From Rathayibacter sp. VKM Ac-2857 (lineage in GTDB: Bacteria > Actinomycetota > Actinomycetes > Actinomycetales > Microbacteriaceae), in the NCBI RefSeq assembly GCF_013205025.1, contig NZ_JABMLE010000002.1, forward strand, positions 669,656-733,655: a DNA stretch of 64,000 bases, given 5' to 3'. The notes beneath the pieces are model-generated. The model was not told where the DNA came from and ran no database searches. It saw only the letters and a list, made by a program, of their open reading frames with translations. Below, one piece after another: positions 15,936 to 24,825 of this stretch. A program made the position numbers and the translations under genes. How positions within the stretch are numbered: the first letter of the stretch is position 1; each line of letters begins with the position of its first letter.

Positions 15936-18900
15936 CCCTCGCCCCGACGTCCTCGCACTACCTCACCGACACCGGACCGGGCTCCGGCCGGCGCCGCGCC
16001 GCCCGCTCGTGGCTGCACTCGGACGCGCCGACGCTCTCGCTCGACGGGGACTGGCGCTTCCGCCTGCTTCCCGCCGCGCCGGGCACGCCGGGTGGCACCG
16101 ACGCACTGCCCGAGGGCGAGGGGGTGGACGACGTCGGGGCCGAGTCCTTCGACGACTCCGGCTGGGACGTGCTGCCGGTCCCGTCGCACTGGGTCCTCCA
16201 GGGCGACGGGCGCTACGGACTCCCCGCCTACACGAACGTGCAGTTCCCCTTCCCGACCGAGCCGCCGTTCGTCCCCGACGAGAACCCGACCGGCGACCAC
16301 CGCCGCAGCTTCGAGCTGCCGGAGTCGTTCGCCGGCGCCGAGGCGGTCGTGCTCCGCTTCGACGGGGTCGAGTCGCGCTACCGCGTCTGGGTCAACGGCG
16401 TCGAGATCGGCGTCGGCTCCGGCAGCCGGCTCGCGCAGGAGTTCGACGTCACCGAGGCGGTGCGGCCCGGTGAGAACCTCGTCGTCGTCCGCGTGCACCA
16501 GTGGTCGGCCGCCAGCTACGTCGAGGACCAGGACCAGTGGTGGCTGCCGGGGATCTTCCGCTCGGTGCAGCTGATCGCCCGCCCGGTCGGCGGCATTGAG
16601 GACGTCTTCGTGCGCGCCTCCTTCGCCGCCGGCGCGGGCCGGATCGAGACCGAGCTGACGGCGGGCGACGCGGCCTTCCCGGTCACCCTCCGCGTCCCCG
16701 AGCTCGGCATCGAGACGGTCTGGGCGAGCGCCGGCGAGGTCGCTCCGATCGAGGTCCCGGCCGTCGAGCCGTGGTCCGCGGAGGCGCCCCGCCTCTACGA
16801 CGCCGAGGTCGCCTCCTCGGGCGAGACGGTCTCGCTCCGCCTCGGCTTCCGCACCATCGAGATCCGCGGCGACCGTTTCCTCGTCAACGGCGAGCGCGTC
16901 GTCTTCCACGGCGTCAACCGCCACGAGACCCACCCGGACCGCGGGCGCGCCTTCGACGAGGAGTTCGCCCGCGCGGACCTCGCGATGATGAAGCGGTTCA
17001 ACGTCAACGCGATCCGCACCAGCCACTACCCGCCGCACCCGCGCCTCCTCGACCTGGCCGACGAGCTGGGCTTCTGGGTGATCCTCGAGTGCGACCTCGA
17101 GACCCACGGCTTCGAGCGCTACGGCTGGAAGGGCAACCCCAGCGACGACCCGGCCTGGCGCGAGGCGTACCTCGACCGGATCGAGCGCACCGTCGAGCGC
17201 GACAAGAACCACCCGAGCATCGTGATCTGGTCGCTCGGCAACGAGGCCGGCACCGGCGCGAACCTCGCCGCGATGTCGGCGTGGGTGCACGGCCGCGACC
17301 CCGAGCGCCCCGTGCACTACGAGGGCGACTACACCGGCGCCTACACCGACGTGTACTCGCGGATGTACTCGTCGATCCCCGAGACCGAGCAGATCGGCCG
17401 CGACGACTCGCGCACGCCGCTCCTCGGCTGCACCGCCGGCGAGTCGGCGCGCCAGCGCTCGAAGCCGTTCCTGCTCTGCGAGTACGTGCACGCGATGGGC
17501 AACGGCCCCGGAGCGATCGACCAGTACGAGGACCTCGTCGACCGCTACCCGCGGCTGCACGGCGGCTTCGTCTGGGAGTGGCGCGACCACGGTCTGCGCG
17601 CCCGCACGCCCGAGGGAGTGGAGTACTACGCCTACGGCGGCGACTTCGGCGAGGTGGTGCACGACGGCAACTTCGTGATGGACGGCATGGTCCTCTCCGA
17701 CGGCACGCCGAGCCCGGGGCTGTTCGAGTGGAAGCAGATCGTCGCGCCGGTGCGCGTCACGGTCGAGGCGGACGCCGTGCTGGTGGAGAACCGCCGGCAC
17801 GACGCGTCGACCGCCGACCTGCGCTTCGCCTGGCGGGTCGAGCTCGACGGCCGCGTCACCGCGGAGGGCGTGCTCGATGCTCCGGCGATCGCGGCGGGCG
17901 ACTCCGCACGCCTCGCGCTGCCGTCCTTCGACGTGCCGGCCGGCGGCGAGGCGTGGCTGAGCGTCGACGCGGTCCTCGCGTCGAGCACCGTGTGGGCGGA
18001 GGAGGGGCACGTGATCTCCACCGGTCAGCGCCGCCTCTCCGCGCTCGCACCGATGCCCACCTGGGCGCGCTCGCCGCGGAGCGGCGCCTCCGTCGAGGGC
18101 GCTCTGGGGCTCGCGATCTTCAGGAACGGGCGGCTCACTTCGCTGGCCGGGCTGGCGGTCGCCGGCCCGCGCGCCGAGCTCTGGCGCGCGCCGACCGACA
18201 ACGACGAGGGCGACGGCTTCCCCGCGTACACGGTCGGGGATCCGCGGGCCGGGAACGGCAACGGGGTGCCCGCTCCGTCGTCCGCCGCGGTCTGGCGCGA
18301 GGCGGGCCTGGACCGGCTCGTCGGCCGGGTGGAGTCGGTCGGCACCTCGTCGGGCGTCCGCCGGCGGACCCGCTGGTCGGCCGCCGACCTCGACGCGGCG
18401 CTCCTGGTCGAGGAGCAGTGGAGCCTCGACGGCGACGCGGTCGTCCTGCGGGTCGACCTGGTGCCGACCCGCGGCTGGGGCTCGGTCTGGCCGCGGCTGG
18501 GCATCCGGTTCGACCTCCCGGCATCGGTGGACGGCGCGGAGTGGTTCGGCACCGGTCCGCGGGAGTCGTACCCGGACAGTCTCCGTGCCGCCCGGGTCGG
18601 CCGCTTTTCGGCCGGCATCGACGAGCTGAAGACGGAGTACGCGCGTCCGCAGGAGAACGGGCACCGCAGCTCCGTCCGCGAGCTGATCCTCCGAGAGGGC
18701 GGGAGCGACCGCCTCCGCATCGAGGCGGCCCCCGACCTGCACGACCGGCTGCCCGGCTTCACGCTCGCGCGCCACACCGCGCACGAGCTGACGGCCGCCG
18801 GGCACCCGCACGAGCTGCCCGCCTCGACCCGCTCGGTGCTCACGATCGACGCCGCCCAGCACGGCCTCGGCTCGCGCGCCTGCGGCCCGGACGTCTGGCC

Positions 18901-18961
18901 CGACTTCCAGCTGCGCCCCGAGGCGCGCACCATCCTGCTGCGCTTCACCGCGGCCAGCTGA
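15932..18961 (+). CDS. lacZ: Beta-galactosidase, glycoside hydrolase family 2
   Basis: GH2 enzyme of 1009 residues, close to the length of E. coli LacZ. It lacks a signal peptide and is cytoplasmic. The acid/base glutamate is E438 in SLGNEAG and the nucleophile is E517 in LCEYVHAMGNG; the C-terminal beta-galactosidase small-chain region (GTGPRESYPDS) is also present. The GTG start overlaps the permease stop. The imported sugar is therefore probably a galactoside such as lactose or a plant galacto-oligosaccharide, hydrolysed after uptake. The stop codon lies within sequence matching the start of the palindromic repeat (CTGATCGAG). Confidence 0.95.
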   Translation: MTLAPTSSHYLTDTGPGSGRRRAARSWLHSDAPTLSLDGDWRFRLLPAAPGTPGGTDALPEGEGVDDVGAESFDDSGWDVLPVPSHWVLQGDGRYGLPAYTNVQFPFPTEPPFVPDENPTGDHRRSFELPESFAGAEAVVLRFDGVESRYRVWVNGVEIGVGSGSRLAQEFDVTEAVRPGENLVVVRVHQWSAASYVEDQDQWWLPGIFRSVQLIARPVGGIEDVFVRASFAAGAGRIETELTAGDAAFPVTLRVPELGIETVWASAGEVAPIEVPAVEPWSAEAPRLYDAEVASSGETVSLRLGFRTIEIRGDRFLVNGERVVFHGVNRHETHPDRGRAFDEEFARADLAMMKRFNVNAIRTSHYPPHPRLLDLADELGFWVILECDLETHGFERYGWKGNPSDDPAWREAYLDRIERTVERDKNHPSIVIWSLGNEAGTGANLAAMSAWVHGRDPERPVHYEGDYTGAYTDVYSRMYSSIPETEQIGRDDSRTPLLGCTAGESARQRSKPFLLCEYVHAMGNGPGAIDQYEDLVDRYPRLHGGFVWEWRDHGLRARTPEGVEYYAYGGDFGEVVHDGNFVMDGMVLSDGTPSPGLFEWKQIVAPVRVTVEADAVLVENRRHDASTADLRFAWRVELDGRVTAEGVLDAPAIAAGDSARLALPSFDVPAGGEAWLSVDAVLASSTVWAEEGHVISTGQRRLSALAPMPTWARSPRSGASVEGALGLAIFRNGRLTSLAGLAVAGPRAELWRAPTDNDEGDGFPAYTVGDPRAGNGNGVPAPSSAAVWREAGLDRLVGRVESVGTSSGVRRRTRWSAADLDAALLVEEQWSLDGDAVVLRVDLVPTRGWGSVWPRLGIRFDLPASVDGAEWFGTGPRESYPDSLRAARVGRFSAGIDELKTEYARPQENGHRSSVRELILREGGSDRLRIEAAPDLHDRLPGFTLARHTAHELTAAGHPHELPASTRSVLTIDAAQHGLGSRACGPDVWPDFQLRPEARTILLRFTAAS

Positions 18962-18982
18962 TCGAGCGCGCAGCGGGCGCCC

Positions 18983-19076
18983 CATGCTGATCGAGTAGCG
19001 CGCGCAGCGGGCGTATCGAGATCCCCCACCGAACGACACCGGGTCTCGATACGCCCTCCGGGCTACTCGACCAGCA
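18983..19076. repeat. Composite palindromic repeat, short form
   Basis: Left half-element 18983-19024 and inverted right half-element 19042-19076 are separated by 17 nt. The right copy has lost part of its central stem. A truncated further copy overlaps the lacZ stop codon (18955-18980). Confidence 0.88.
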
Positions 19077-19136
19077 AGAAGGACGGCTGCGCCGCGCTCC
19101 CCCGCCATGCTGACGGCTGCGCCGCGCACACCCCTG

Positions 19137-19264
19137 CATGCTGATCGAGTAGCCCGCGCAGCGGGCGTATCGAGATCCCCCACCGTCAGCACCCGGGTCT
19201 GCAGACCAGCCGTGCTGACGACGACGGGTCTCGATACGCCCCTGCGGGGCTACTCGACCACCAT
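19137..19264. repeat. Composite palindromic repeat, long form
   Basis: Left half 19137-19178 and right half 19227-19264 flank a middle with CTGCAGACCAG. A partial extra copy of the right half continues to about 19292. The remaining 19293-19646 holds no gene I can support, only the hairpin at 19400-19438. Confidence 0.88.
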
Positions 19265-19399
19265 GGGCCCCCTGCGGGGCTGCTCGACCAGGACGGGGGT
19301 GCGCATCCCCCGACGCCCTCTTCCGGACATGTCCGCTAGCGGCGCTTGCGGCACGCGGGCCCGACTCCGGACACTGGATCCTGCCTGGTCGGCGCAGAA

Positions 19400-19438
19400 C
19401 GACCACTCGGGGCGACCCGAACCCTCCCCGAGTGGTCG
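19400..19438. other. Long inverted repeat (hairpin)
   Basis: Perfect 13-bp arms, CGACCACTCGGGG and CCCCGAGTGGTCG, enclose 13 nt. It lies in the gene-free stretch downstream of the minus-strand surface protein gene, but 209 nt past the stop and without a T-run, so a terminator role is doubtful. Confidence 0.6.
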
Positions 19439-19646
19439 GGACCCTTCCCGGCGCCTGGGCCGCGGAGCGCGGATCGGACCTGCGCCGCTGGACCTCGGCC
19501 GGTCCGTCCGGGGCCGCTCGGCCTCCCTCCGCCGACCAGGCTGCTCCCAGCTCGGAGAGCGTGGGCGCGGCGCCGCGATCAGGCTGTCGTCGCGCACCGG
19601 GATCCCGCGGTCGTCACCGGGCGCCCCGGTGCAACGGAGGCGCGGC

Positions 19647-21311
19647 TCACTGCTCCGTCGGGTGCGGGAGCGGCCCGCCGATGAGCAGGTCGTCGTTCTC
19701 GCGGCGGCGGCGCAGGACGACGGCGGTGACGAGTCCGGCGATCAGCAGTGCGACGAGCACGCCGGCGCCGATGGTGAGGCCGACCCCGGCCGAGAGCCCG
19801 CCGGTGCTGGCGGCCGCCGGCGGCACGGTGCCGGCCTTCGCGGTCGTGATGGCGATGCCGCAGACCTGCGCGGCGTCGGGCGCCGTCGCGGTGGAGCCCT
19901 CCTCCGGGTAGGCGACGGTGACGGCGGCGGTGCGCTTGCTGACCGAGCCGACTGCGACGAGGCAGTAGACCTCCGCCGTGGGCTCCGCGACGATCGCGTC
20001 GCCGAGGTCGAGGTCGGACCAGCCGAGCGCGTCGACGCGGACCGAGAGGTCGCCGGCCGCGAGGTCGGCCTTGACGCCGGCCGTCGTGAAGGCGCCGACC
20101 GTGACGCTCTCGACCGGGCCGAAGCCCCACACCGCTCCGCGCGGCGTCGCCGCCTCGGAGCTGGAGGCCTCGCGCGGCTCGACGAGGATGCCGGGAGCGG
20201 AGGAGGCGATCAGAGCGAAGGTCGTGGTCGCGGAGGAGCCGCGGTCGCCGGAGACGGTGATCGTGTAGGTGCCGATGGAGAGGAGCGCGGCGGTCGGCAC
20301 GGTGGCCGATCCGGTGCTGGTCGTCTCGCCGTCCTGGCGGTTCTCGATCGTCAGCGGAGTCTCGGTGCCGGCCGGCGCCTTGAGCGTCGCGGTGGCGTTC
20401 TCCTCGCGCTGGAAGCCGGCGTAGGCGATGCCCACCCCGTAGAAGCGGGCGAGGTCGACGGTGAGCGCGCCGGGGTCGACGCCGGCGTCGCGGGTGAGGA
20501 ACACCGAGACGGCGGGGGCGCCGGCGGTCTCGGTCCCGGGGACGGGAGCCGCCGCGGGGTCGGCCGCGGAGGTCGAGAGCAGGGTCCGTCCGGGCGCGGA
20601 GGCACGGGGCGGCGTCGCTCCGGCCTCGGTCGTCGTGGTGCCGCCGGCACTGCCGCTGCCGCCGCCGGTCGAGCCGGAGTTGGAGCCGCCGGTGCTGCCG
20701 CCGCCTGTCGAGCCGCCGCCCGTGGAACCGCCACCGGTGGAACCGCCCCCGGTGGAGCCGCCTCCGGTCGAACCGCCCCCGGTGGAGCCGCCTCCGGTCG
20801 AGCCGCCACCCGTGGAGCCGCCGCCGGTGGAGCCGCCACCCGTGCTGCCGCCGCCAGTGCTGCCGCCACCCGTTGAGCCGCCGCCGGTGCCGGGCGACGA
20901 GTTGCCGCCGCCCGTTGCAGGGGTCTCGTTGCCGCCGGTGCCCGGGCTGCCTGCCCCGGTGCCCGGAACAGGGACGGGTTCGCTCGACGGGTCCTCATCG
21001 GGGATCCCCTCGACAGGAGGGGCTGTCGTCTCTTCGGGCGCGGGGTCCGGGACCGGCTCGGTGGTCGGCTCACCGCCGCCAGCACCCGGGTCCGGCGACG
21101 GCGACTGCTCTTCCGGAGGCGTCGTCTCCTGAGACGCGCCCGGCACAGTGTCAACGGGCCCCTCCGGAGCCGTGCCGACACTCGTCGCCGGGTCGGGGAG
21201 GTTCTCCGCCTGGGCCGAGGCGGGCAGCGCGAGGCCGGCGAGGAGCAGGGCGAGCGCGAGCGCGGAGGCCGTGGAGCGGCGACGCTGCTGCAGCAGACGC
21301 TGTCGAGACAT
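19647..21311 (-). CDS. Secreted, C-terminally anchored repeat protein
   Basis: Surface protein of 554 residues, function unknown. A signal peptide covers about residues 1-34 (basic start, then ALALALLLAGLALPASAQA). A Pro/Glu/Thr-rich region is followed by 13 units of STGGG, an extended Gly/Ser/Thr stalk, then about 250 residues of beta-rich domain. A final membrane helix precedes RRRR and a short cytoplasmic tail; no LPXTG is present, so it is held by this helix. Start ATG 21311 has GGAGG 7 nt upstream; longer frames lack support. Confidence 0.8.
   Translation of the reverse strand: MSRQRLLQQRRRSTASALALALLLAGLALPASAQAENLPDPATSVGTAPEGPVDTVPGASQETTPPEEQSPSPDPGAGGGEPTTEPVPDPAPEETTAPPVEGIPDEDPSSEPVPVPGTGAGSPGTGGNETPATGGGNSSPGTGGGSTGGGSTGGGSTGGGSTGGGSTGGGSTGGGSTGGGSTGGGSTGGGSTGGGSTGGGSTGGGSTGGSNSGSTGGGSGSAGGTTTTEAGATPPRASAPGRTLLSTSAADPAAAPVPGTETAGAPAVSVFLTRDAGVDPGALTVDLARFYGVGIAYAGFQREENATATLKAPAGTETPLTIENRQDGETTSTGSATVPTAALLSIGTYTITVSGDRGSSATTTFALIASSAPGILVEPREASSSEAATPRGAVWGFGPVESVTVGAFTTAGVKADLAAGDLSVRVDALGWSDLDLGDAIVAEPTAEVYCLVAVGSVSKRTAAVTVAYPEEGSTATAPDAAQVCGIAITTAKAGTVPPAAASTGGLSAGVGLTIGAGVLVALLIAGLVTAVVLRRRRENDDLLIGGPLPHPTEQ
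20686..20880. repeat. Thirteen 15-bp tandem repeats inside the surface protein gene
   Basis: Thirteen in-frame 15-bp units (on the plus strand of the form CCGCCGGTGGAGCCG) encode STGGG on the minus strand. Most variation is at third codon positions, so the peptide is kept while the DNA drifts. Copy number changes would lengthen or shorten the stalk without a frameshift. Confidence 0.92.
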
Positions 21312-21478
21312 GGATGTTCCTCCCCGCGAGACGCCGAACGCACCCCGAACGTGGGGAGCGAGCCTCCCCGTGAAGAGACTATGCGCGAACCGCGAGCACT
21401 CGCAGGTACTCCGGTCCCCCATCCGAGGGCCCTTCTACAACATTCGCATCACGGCCGAAGCGCGCGAAGGCGCCGCGG

Positions 21479-21745
21479 TCAGGCGCGCTCGAGCAGCGCC
21501 CGGCGCAGTCGTGCCGGATCCACGCGCCAGTAGGTGTGCACGCGTCCGTCGATGAGGACGACCGGGATCTCCTCGACGAACCGCTCGTGCAGCTCGGCGT
21601 CGTCGAGGATCGAGGCCTCGGCGAGCGAGACGGTCGGGGCGCCGGGCTCGCCCTCGAGACCGGCCAGGACCCCCTGAACCACCGTGCGCGCGTCGTCGCA
21701 GAGGTGGCAGCCGGGCTTGCCCACGAGAGTCAGCGCCACGTCCAT
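21479..21745 (-). CDS. Glutaredoxin family protein
   Basis: Small thioredoxin-fold protein of 88 residues with the redox motif GCHLC (C13, C16) and the cis-proline region EEIPVVLIDG. It matches the short glutaredoxin-like proteins (DUF836 type) of actinobacteria. The partner is unknown; mycothiol- or thioredoxin-linked reduction is likely. It stands between bS22 and the surface protein gene on the same strand. Confidence 0.87.
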   Translation of the reverse strand: MDVALTLVGKPGCHLCDDARTVVQGVLAGLEGEPGAPTVSLAEASILDDAELHERFVEEIPVVLIDGRVHTYWRVDPARLRRALLERA

Positions 21746-21807
21746 CCGACCAGTTTAGCCGGGGCCACCGCGGACGACGCGGAGCGGACAGCACCCCGAA
21801 ACGCAGA

Positions 21808-21839
21808 CGAGCGCCCGACCCCAGAGGGGCGGACGCTCG
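21808..21839 (-). terminator. Candidate terminator after bS22
   Basis: Hairpin with outer arms CGAGCG/CGCTCG and inner CCCC/GGGG stem around a 3-nt loop, about 20 nt past the bS22 stop codon. A weak T-rich tail (GTTTCGG) follows on the minus strand. Confidence 0.5.
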
Positions 21840-21858
21840 AAGGGGAAGAGGCGCGAGC

Positions 21859-21957
21859 CTACTTCTTGTTGCGACGCTGGTGACGAGTCTTGCGAAGCAG
21901 CTTGCGGTGCTTCTTCTTCGCCATACGCTTGCGACGCTTCTTGATGACAGAACCCAC
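21859..21957 (-). CDS. 30S ribosomal protein bS22 (AURKAIP1/COX24 domain)
   Basis: A 32-residue, extremely basic protein. It begins with GSVIKKRRKRM after the initiator and continues KKKHRKLLRKTRHQRR, matching the small actinobacterial ribosomal protein first seen in mycobacterial 30S structures. The start is GTG at 21957 with GAGG five nt upstream. Codon use is unlike the neighbours: AAG and CGT/CGC dominate because of the amino-acid content. It is easily missed by gene callers because of its length. Confidence 0.93.
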   Translation of the reverse strand: MGSVIKKRRKRMAKKKHRKLLRKTRHQRRNKK

Positions 21958-22096
21958 GAAGACCTCACAACGTTCAGGGGGCCGACCGCCCGACGGACGG
22001 CCGCTTACGAAAAACTGGCTCCCGCGAGCTTACACGACGCGGCCCCCGGCGAGAATCCGCGTCTCACGCCCCGTCCGGACGAGCCGCGCGGCCGCC

Positions 22097-22552
22097 TCAC
22101 TTGCGGATGCGCAGCGCCTCCGCCACCTTCGTCGCTCCCTCGCTCACGCCGCGCTGGATGTCCTGCACCACGGCGCTGACCTGGTGGGTCCGCTCGGCGA
22201 GCGCCCGGCCGAGCGACTCGGCCCGCGCGGCAGCCGCCGCGTCGAGCCCGGCGCCGCTGTCGCCCTCGTCGGCCGCGCCGAACGGCAGCAGCCAGTCCTC
22301 GACGGCGACGAGCGGTGCGTACTGCAGTGCGTAGATGCGGTGCTGCCCGCTCTCGCGGACGGTGACGAGCCCCGCCTCGCGCAGCACCTTGAGGTGCTTG
22401 GAGACCGTCGGCTGGCTGAGCTCGAGCTTCGCGACGATGCGCGAGACGCTCATGCCGCCGGCGCCCCCGGCTCCCTCGACCCGCTGCTCCAGCAGGAGGG
22501 AGAGGATGTCGCGGCGGGTGCCGTCCGCGATCACCGCGAAGATGTCAGCCAT
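22097..22552 (-). CDS. ArsR-type winged-helix transcriptional regulator
   Basis: Regulator of 151 residues. A winged helix spans about residues 5-90 with the recognition region LSQPTVSKHLKVLREAGLV and the wing RESGQHRIYAL. The remaining 60 residues are helical and Ala-rich. No cysteine-based metal site is visible. The ATG at 22552 fits the family start; a longer frame to 22732 gives non-family sequence. It is divergent from trkH, with about 140 bp between them. Confidence 0.88.
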   Translation of the reverse strand: MADIFAVIADGTRRDILSLLLEQRVEGAGGAGGMSVSRIVAKLELSQPTVSKHLKVLREAGLVTVRESGQHRIYALQYAPLVAVEDWLLPFGAADEGDSGAGLDAAAAARAESLGRALAERTHQVSAVVQDIQRGVSEGATKVAEALRIRK

Positions 22553-22689
22553 GCCCCCAGGGTAGCCAGCGGCCTCCGCGCGGGGCAGGGTGTCGCCCGT
22601 GCGTATGCCGCGCGGCGCATGGCGTCCCGCCGACCCGGTCGCCGGCCGTCGTGCGGGTAGCATGGCCGCGATCGAGTGGAGGATCCGCC

Positions 22690-24144
22690 GTGGTGGTTCG
22701 GCAGCAGTTCCGCAGCCCCGTGGGCGTCTCACCGGCCTCGCCGTGGTCGAGCTTCGCCCGGGCCCGCGACCTCGTCGACGACTTCGCCGGCCGCTCGCCG
22801 TCGCGCTTCGCGATCATGATCTTCTCGGCGCTGATCCTGGTCTTCACCCTGCTCTTCTCGCTGCCGGTGTCGAGCACGACCGGCACCGTCACTCCCCTGC
22901 ACGACGCCTTCTTCACCGCGATGTCGGTCATCTGCGTCACCGGCCTCGCCACGGTCGACATGGCCACGCACTGGTCGGCGTTCGGCCACTCGATCGTCTT
23001 CATCGGCGTCAACATCGGCGCCCTCGGCGTGCTGACGCTGGCCTCGATCATGGGCCTGGCCATCTCGCGCCGGCTCGGCCTGCGCGCGAAGCTGATGGCC
23101 GCGAGCGACTCGAACCCGCTCCGCATCCACTCCGGCCCCGTCGCCGAGGGTCAGGCCGTGCGGCTCGGCGAGATCGGCGGGCTGCTCGCGACGGTCGCGA
23201 TCAGCGCGGCCGTGATCGAGATCGTGGTCGCCCTGCTCCTCTTCCCGCGGATGCTGATCGACGGGATCCCGATCGGCGAGGCGATCTGGCACTCCTTCTA
23301 CTACTCCGCGATGGCGTTCACGAACACCGGCTTCGCCCCGAACGCCGCGGGCCTGACGCCGTTCGAGGACGACTACTGGTTCCTCGGGATCCTGATGATC
23401 GGCGTCTTCCTCGGGTCGATCGGCTTCCCCGTGATCTACGCCTTCTCCCGCGGCTGGCGGCGCCCGCGCAAGTGGTCGGTGCACGTCAAGCTCACGCTGG
23501 TCACCTCGCTGATCCTGCTCGTCGCGGGGGCCGTGCTCTACATCGTGCTCGAGTTCGACAATCCGACGACCTTCGGCACCCTCGACGCCGGCGACACCGT
23601 CTTCCAGTCCTTCTTCCTGTCGACGATGACGCGCTCGGGCGGCTTCTCGACCATCTCGATCCCGGACCTCAACGGCTCCAGCCTGCTCGTCACCGACATG
23701 CTGATGTTCATCGGCGGCGGCTCGGCCTCGACGGCGGGCGGCATCAAGGTCACGACGCTGGCGATCCTCTTCCTCGCGGCGTTCGCCGAGGCGCGCGGCA
23801 ACAACGACATGGAGGCGTTCGGCCGCCGGATCCCGAACGACGTGCTGCGCCTCGCGGTCTCGGTCGTGCTCTGGGGAGCCACCACCGTCGCCGTCTCGTC
23901 GGTCCTGATCCTGCACATCACCAAGGCGCCGCTCGACCACGTCCTCTTCGACGTGATCTCGGCGTTCGCGACCTCCGGCCTGTCGACCGGGCTCACCGCC
24001 GAGCTGCCGACCTCCGGCGTCTACGTCCTGGCGCTGACGATGTTCATGGGCCGCGTTGGTACCGTGACTCTCGCTGCCGCGCTCGCTGCGAGCCAGCGCA
24101 GGCAGTTGTTCAGACGACCGGAAGAGAGGCCCATCGTTGGTTGA
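22690..24144 (+). CDS. trkH: Potassium uptake protein TrkH/KtrB
   Basis: Potassium channel subunit of 484 residues with four M1-P-M2 repeats. The filter glycines appear in VTGLATV, TNTGFAPN, RSGGFSTI and ATSGLSTG. The GTG start at 22690 has GGAGG 7 nt upstream, and a -10-like TAGCAT lies at 22658-22663. A longer frame to 22651 is possible but overlaps that promoter. The gene overlaps trkA by 8 nt. Confidence 0.94.
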   Translation: MVVRQQFRSPVGVSPASPWSSFARARDLVDDFAGRSPSRFAIMIFSALILVFTLLFSLPVSSTTGTVTPLHDAFFTAMSVICVTGLATVDMATHWSAFGHSIVFIGVNIGALGVLTLASIMGLAISRRLGLRAKLMAASDSNPLRIHSGPVAEGQAVRLGEIGGLLATVAISAAVIEIVVALLLFPRMLIDGIPIGEAIWHSFYYSAMAFTNTGFAPNAAGLTPFEDDYWFLGILMIGVFLGSIGFPVIYAFSRGWRRPRKWSVHVKLTLVTSLILLVAGAVLYIVLEFDNPTTFGTLDAGDTVFQSFFLSTMTRSGGFSTISIPDLNGSSLLVTDMLMFIGGGSASTAGGIKVTTLAILFLAAFAEARGNNDMEAFGRRIPNDVLRLAVSVVLWGATTVAVSSVLILHITKAPLDHVLFDVISAFATSGLSTGLTAELPTSGVYVLALTMFMGRVGTVTLAAALAASQRRQLFRRPEERPIVG

Positions 24145-24808
24145 CCGCATCAGGTACGACGCCCCGGTGCTGGTGATCGGCCTCGGTCGCTTCGGTGCCG
24201 CCACGGCCGGCCAGCTCGACCGCCTCGACCGCGAGGTGCTCGCGATCGACGCCGACGCCGGCCTCGTGCAGAAGTGGTCCGAGCGGGTCACGCACGCGGT
24301 CCAGGCCGACGCCCGCTCGCTCGACGCCCTCGCCCAGATCGGCGCGCAGGACTTCCAGGTCGCCGTCGTCGCCGTCGGCTCCTCGATCGAGGCGTCGGCG
24401 CTGATCACCGCGAACCTCGTCGACCTCAAGATCCCGCAGATCTGGGCCAAGGCGATCTCGCGCTCGCACGGCAAGATCCTCGAGCGGATCGGCGCGAACC
24501 ACGTGATCTACCCCGAGGCCGAGGCGGGCGAGCGCGTCGCGCACCTGGTCTCGGGCCGGATGCTCGACTTCATCGAGTTCGACGACGACTTCGTGCTGGC
24601 CAAGATGTACCCGCCCAAGCCGATCCGCGGCCTGACCCTCACCGAGTCGGGTGTGCGCCGCAAGCACCGCGTCACCGTCGTCGGCGTGAAGAGCCCCGGC
24701 AAGCCGTTCACCTACGCGACCGAGCAGACCGTCGTCTCCAACCACGACCTCATCGTCGTCAGCGGCACCCCCACCGACATCGAGCGCTTCGCGGCCCTCG
24801 GCTCCTGA
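24137..24808 (+). CDS. trkA: Potassium uptake regulator TrkA/KtrA (RCK_N, RCK_C)
   Basis: Cytoplasmic gating ring subunit of 223 residues. RCK_N begins with the nucleotide-binding motif VIGLGRFGAAT and has the acidic end of strand two (AIDAD). RCK_C starts near residue 140. The start is TTG at 24137 with AGAGG seven nt upstream, overlapping the trkH stop. TrkA binds ATP/ADP or NAD(H) and opens the TrkH channel. Confidence 0.94.
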   Translation: MVDRIRYDAPVLVIGLGRFGAATAGQLDRLDREVLAIDADAGLVQKWSERVTHAVQADARSLDALAQIGAQDFQVAVVAVGSSIEASALITANLVDLKIPQIWAKAISRSHGKILERIGANHVIYPEAEAGERVAHLVSGRMLDFIEFDDDFVLAKMYPPKPIRGLTLTESGVRRKHRVTVVGVKSPGKPFTYATEQTVVSNHDLIVVSGTPTDIERFAALGS

Positions 24809-24825
24809 CCCGCTCGACCCCCTTC

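Noticed and set aside
19400-19438. Hairpin as terminator of the surface protein gene
   Set aside because: It is 209 nt beyond the stop codon and has no T-run, so termination there is not supported.
19250-19597. Minus-strand frame of 115 codons in the gap after the surface protein gene
   Set aside because: Arg/Pro-rich, no ribosome site, begins inside a palindromic repeat; no support for a gene.
22690-24808. Sodium rather than potassium specificity for TrkH
   Set aside because: The four filter glycines and the adjacent TrkA subunit fit the normal Trk/Ktr potassium systems.
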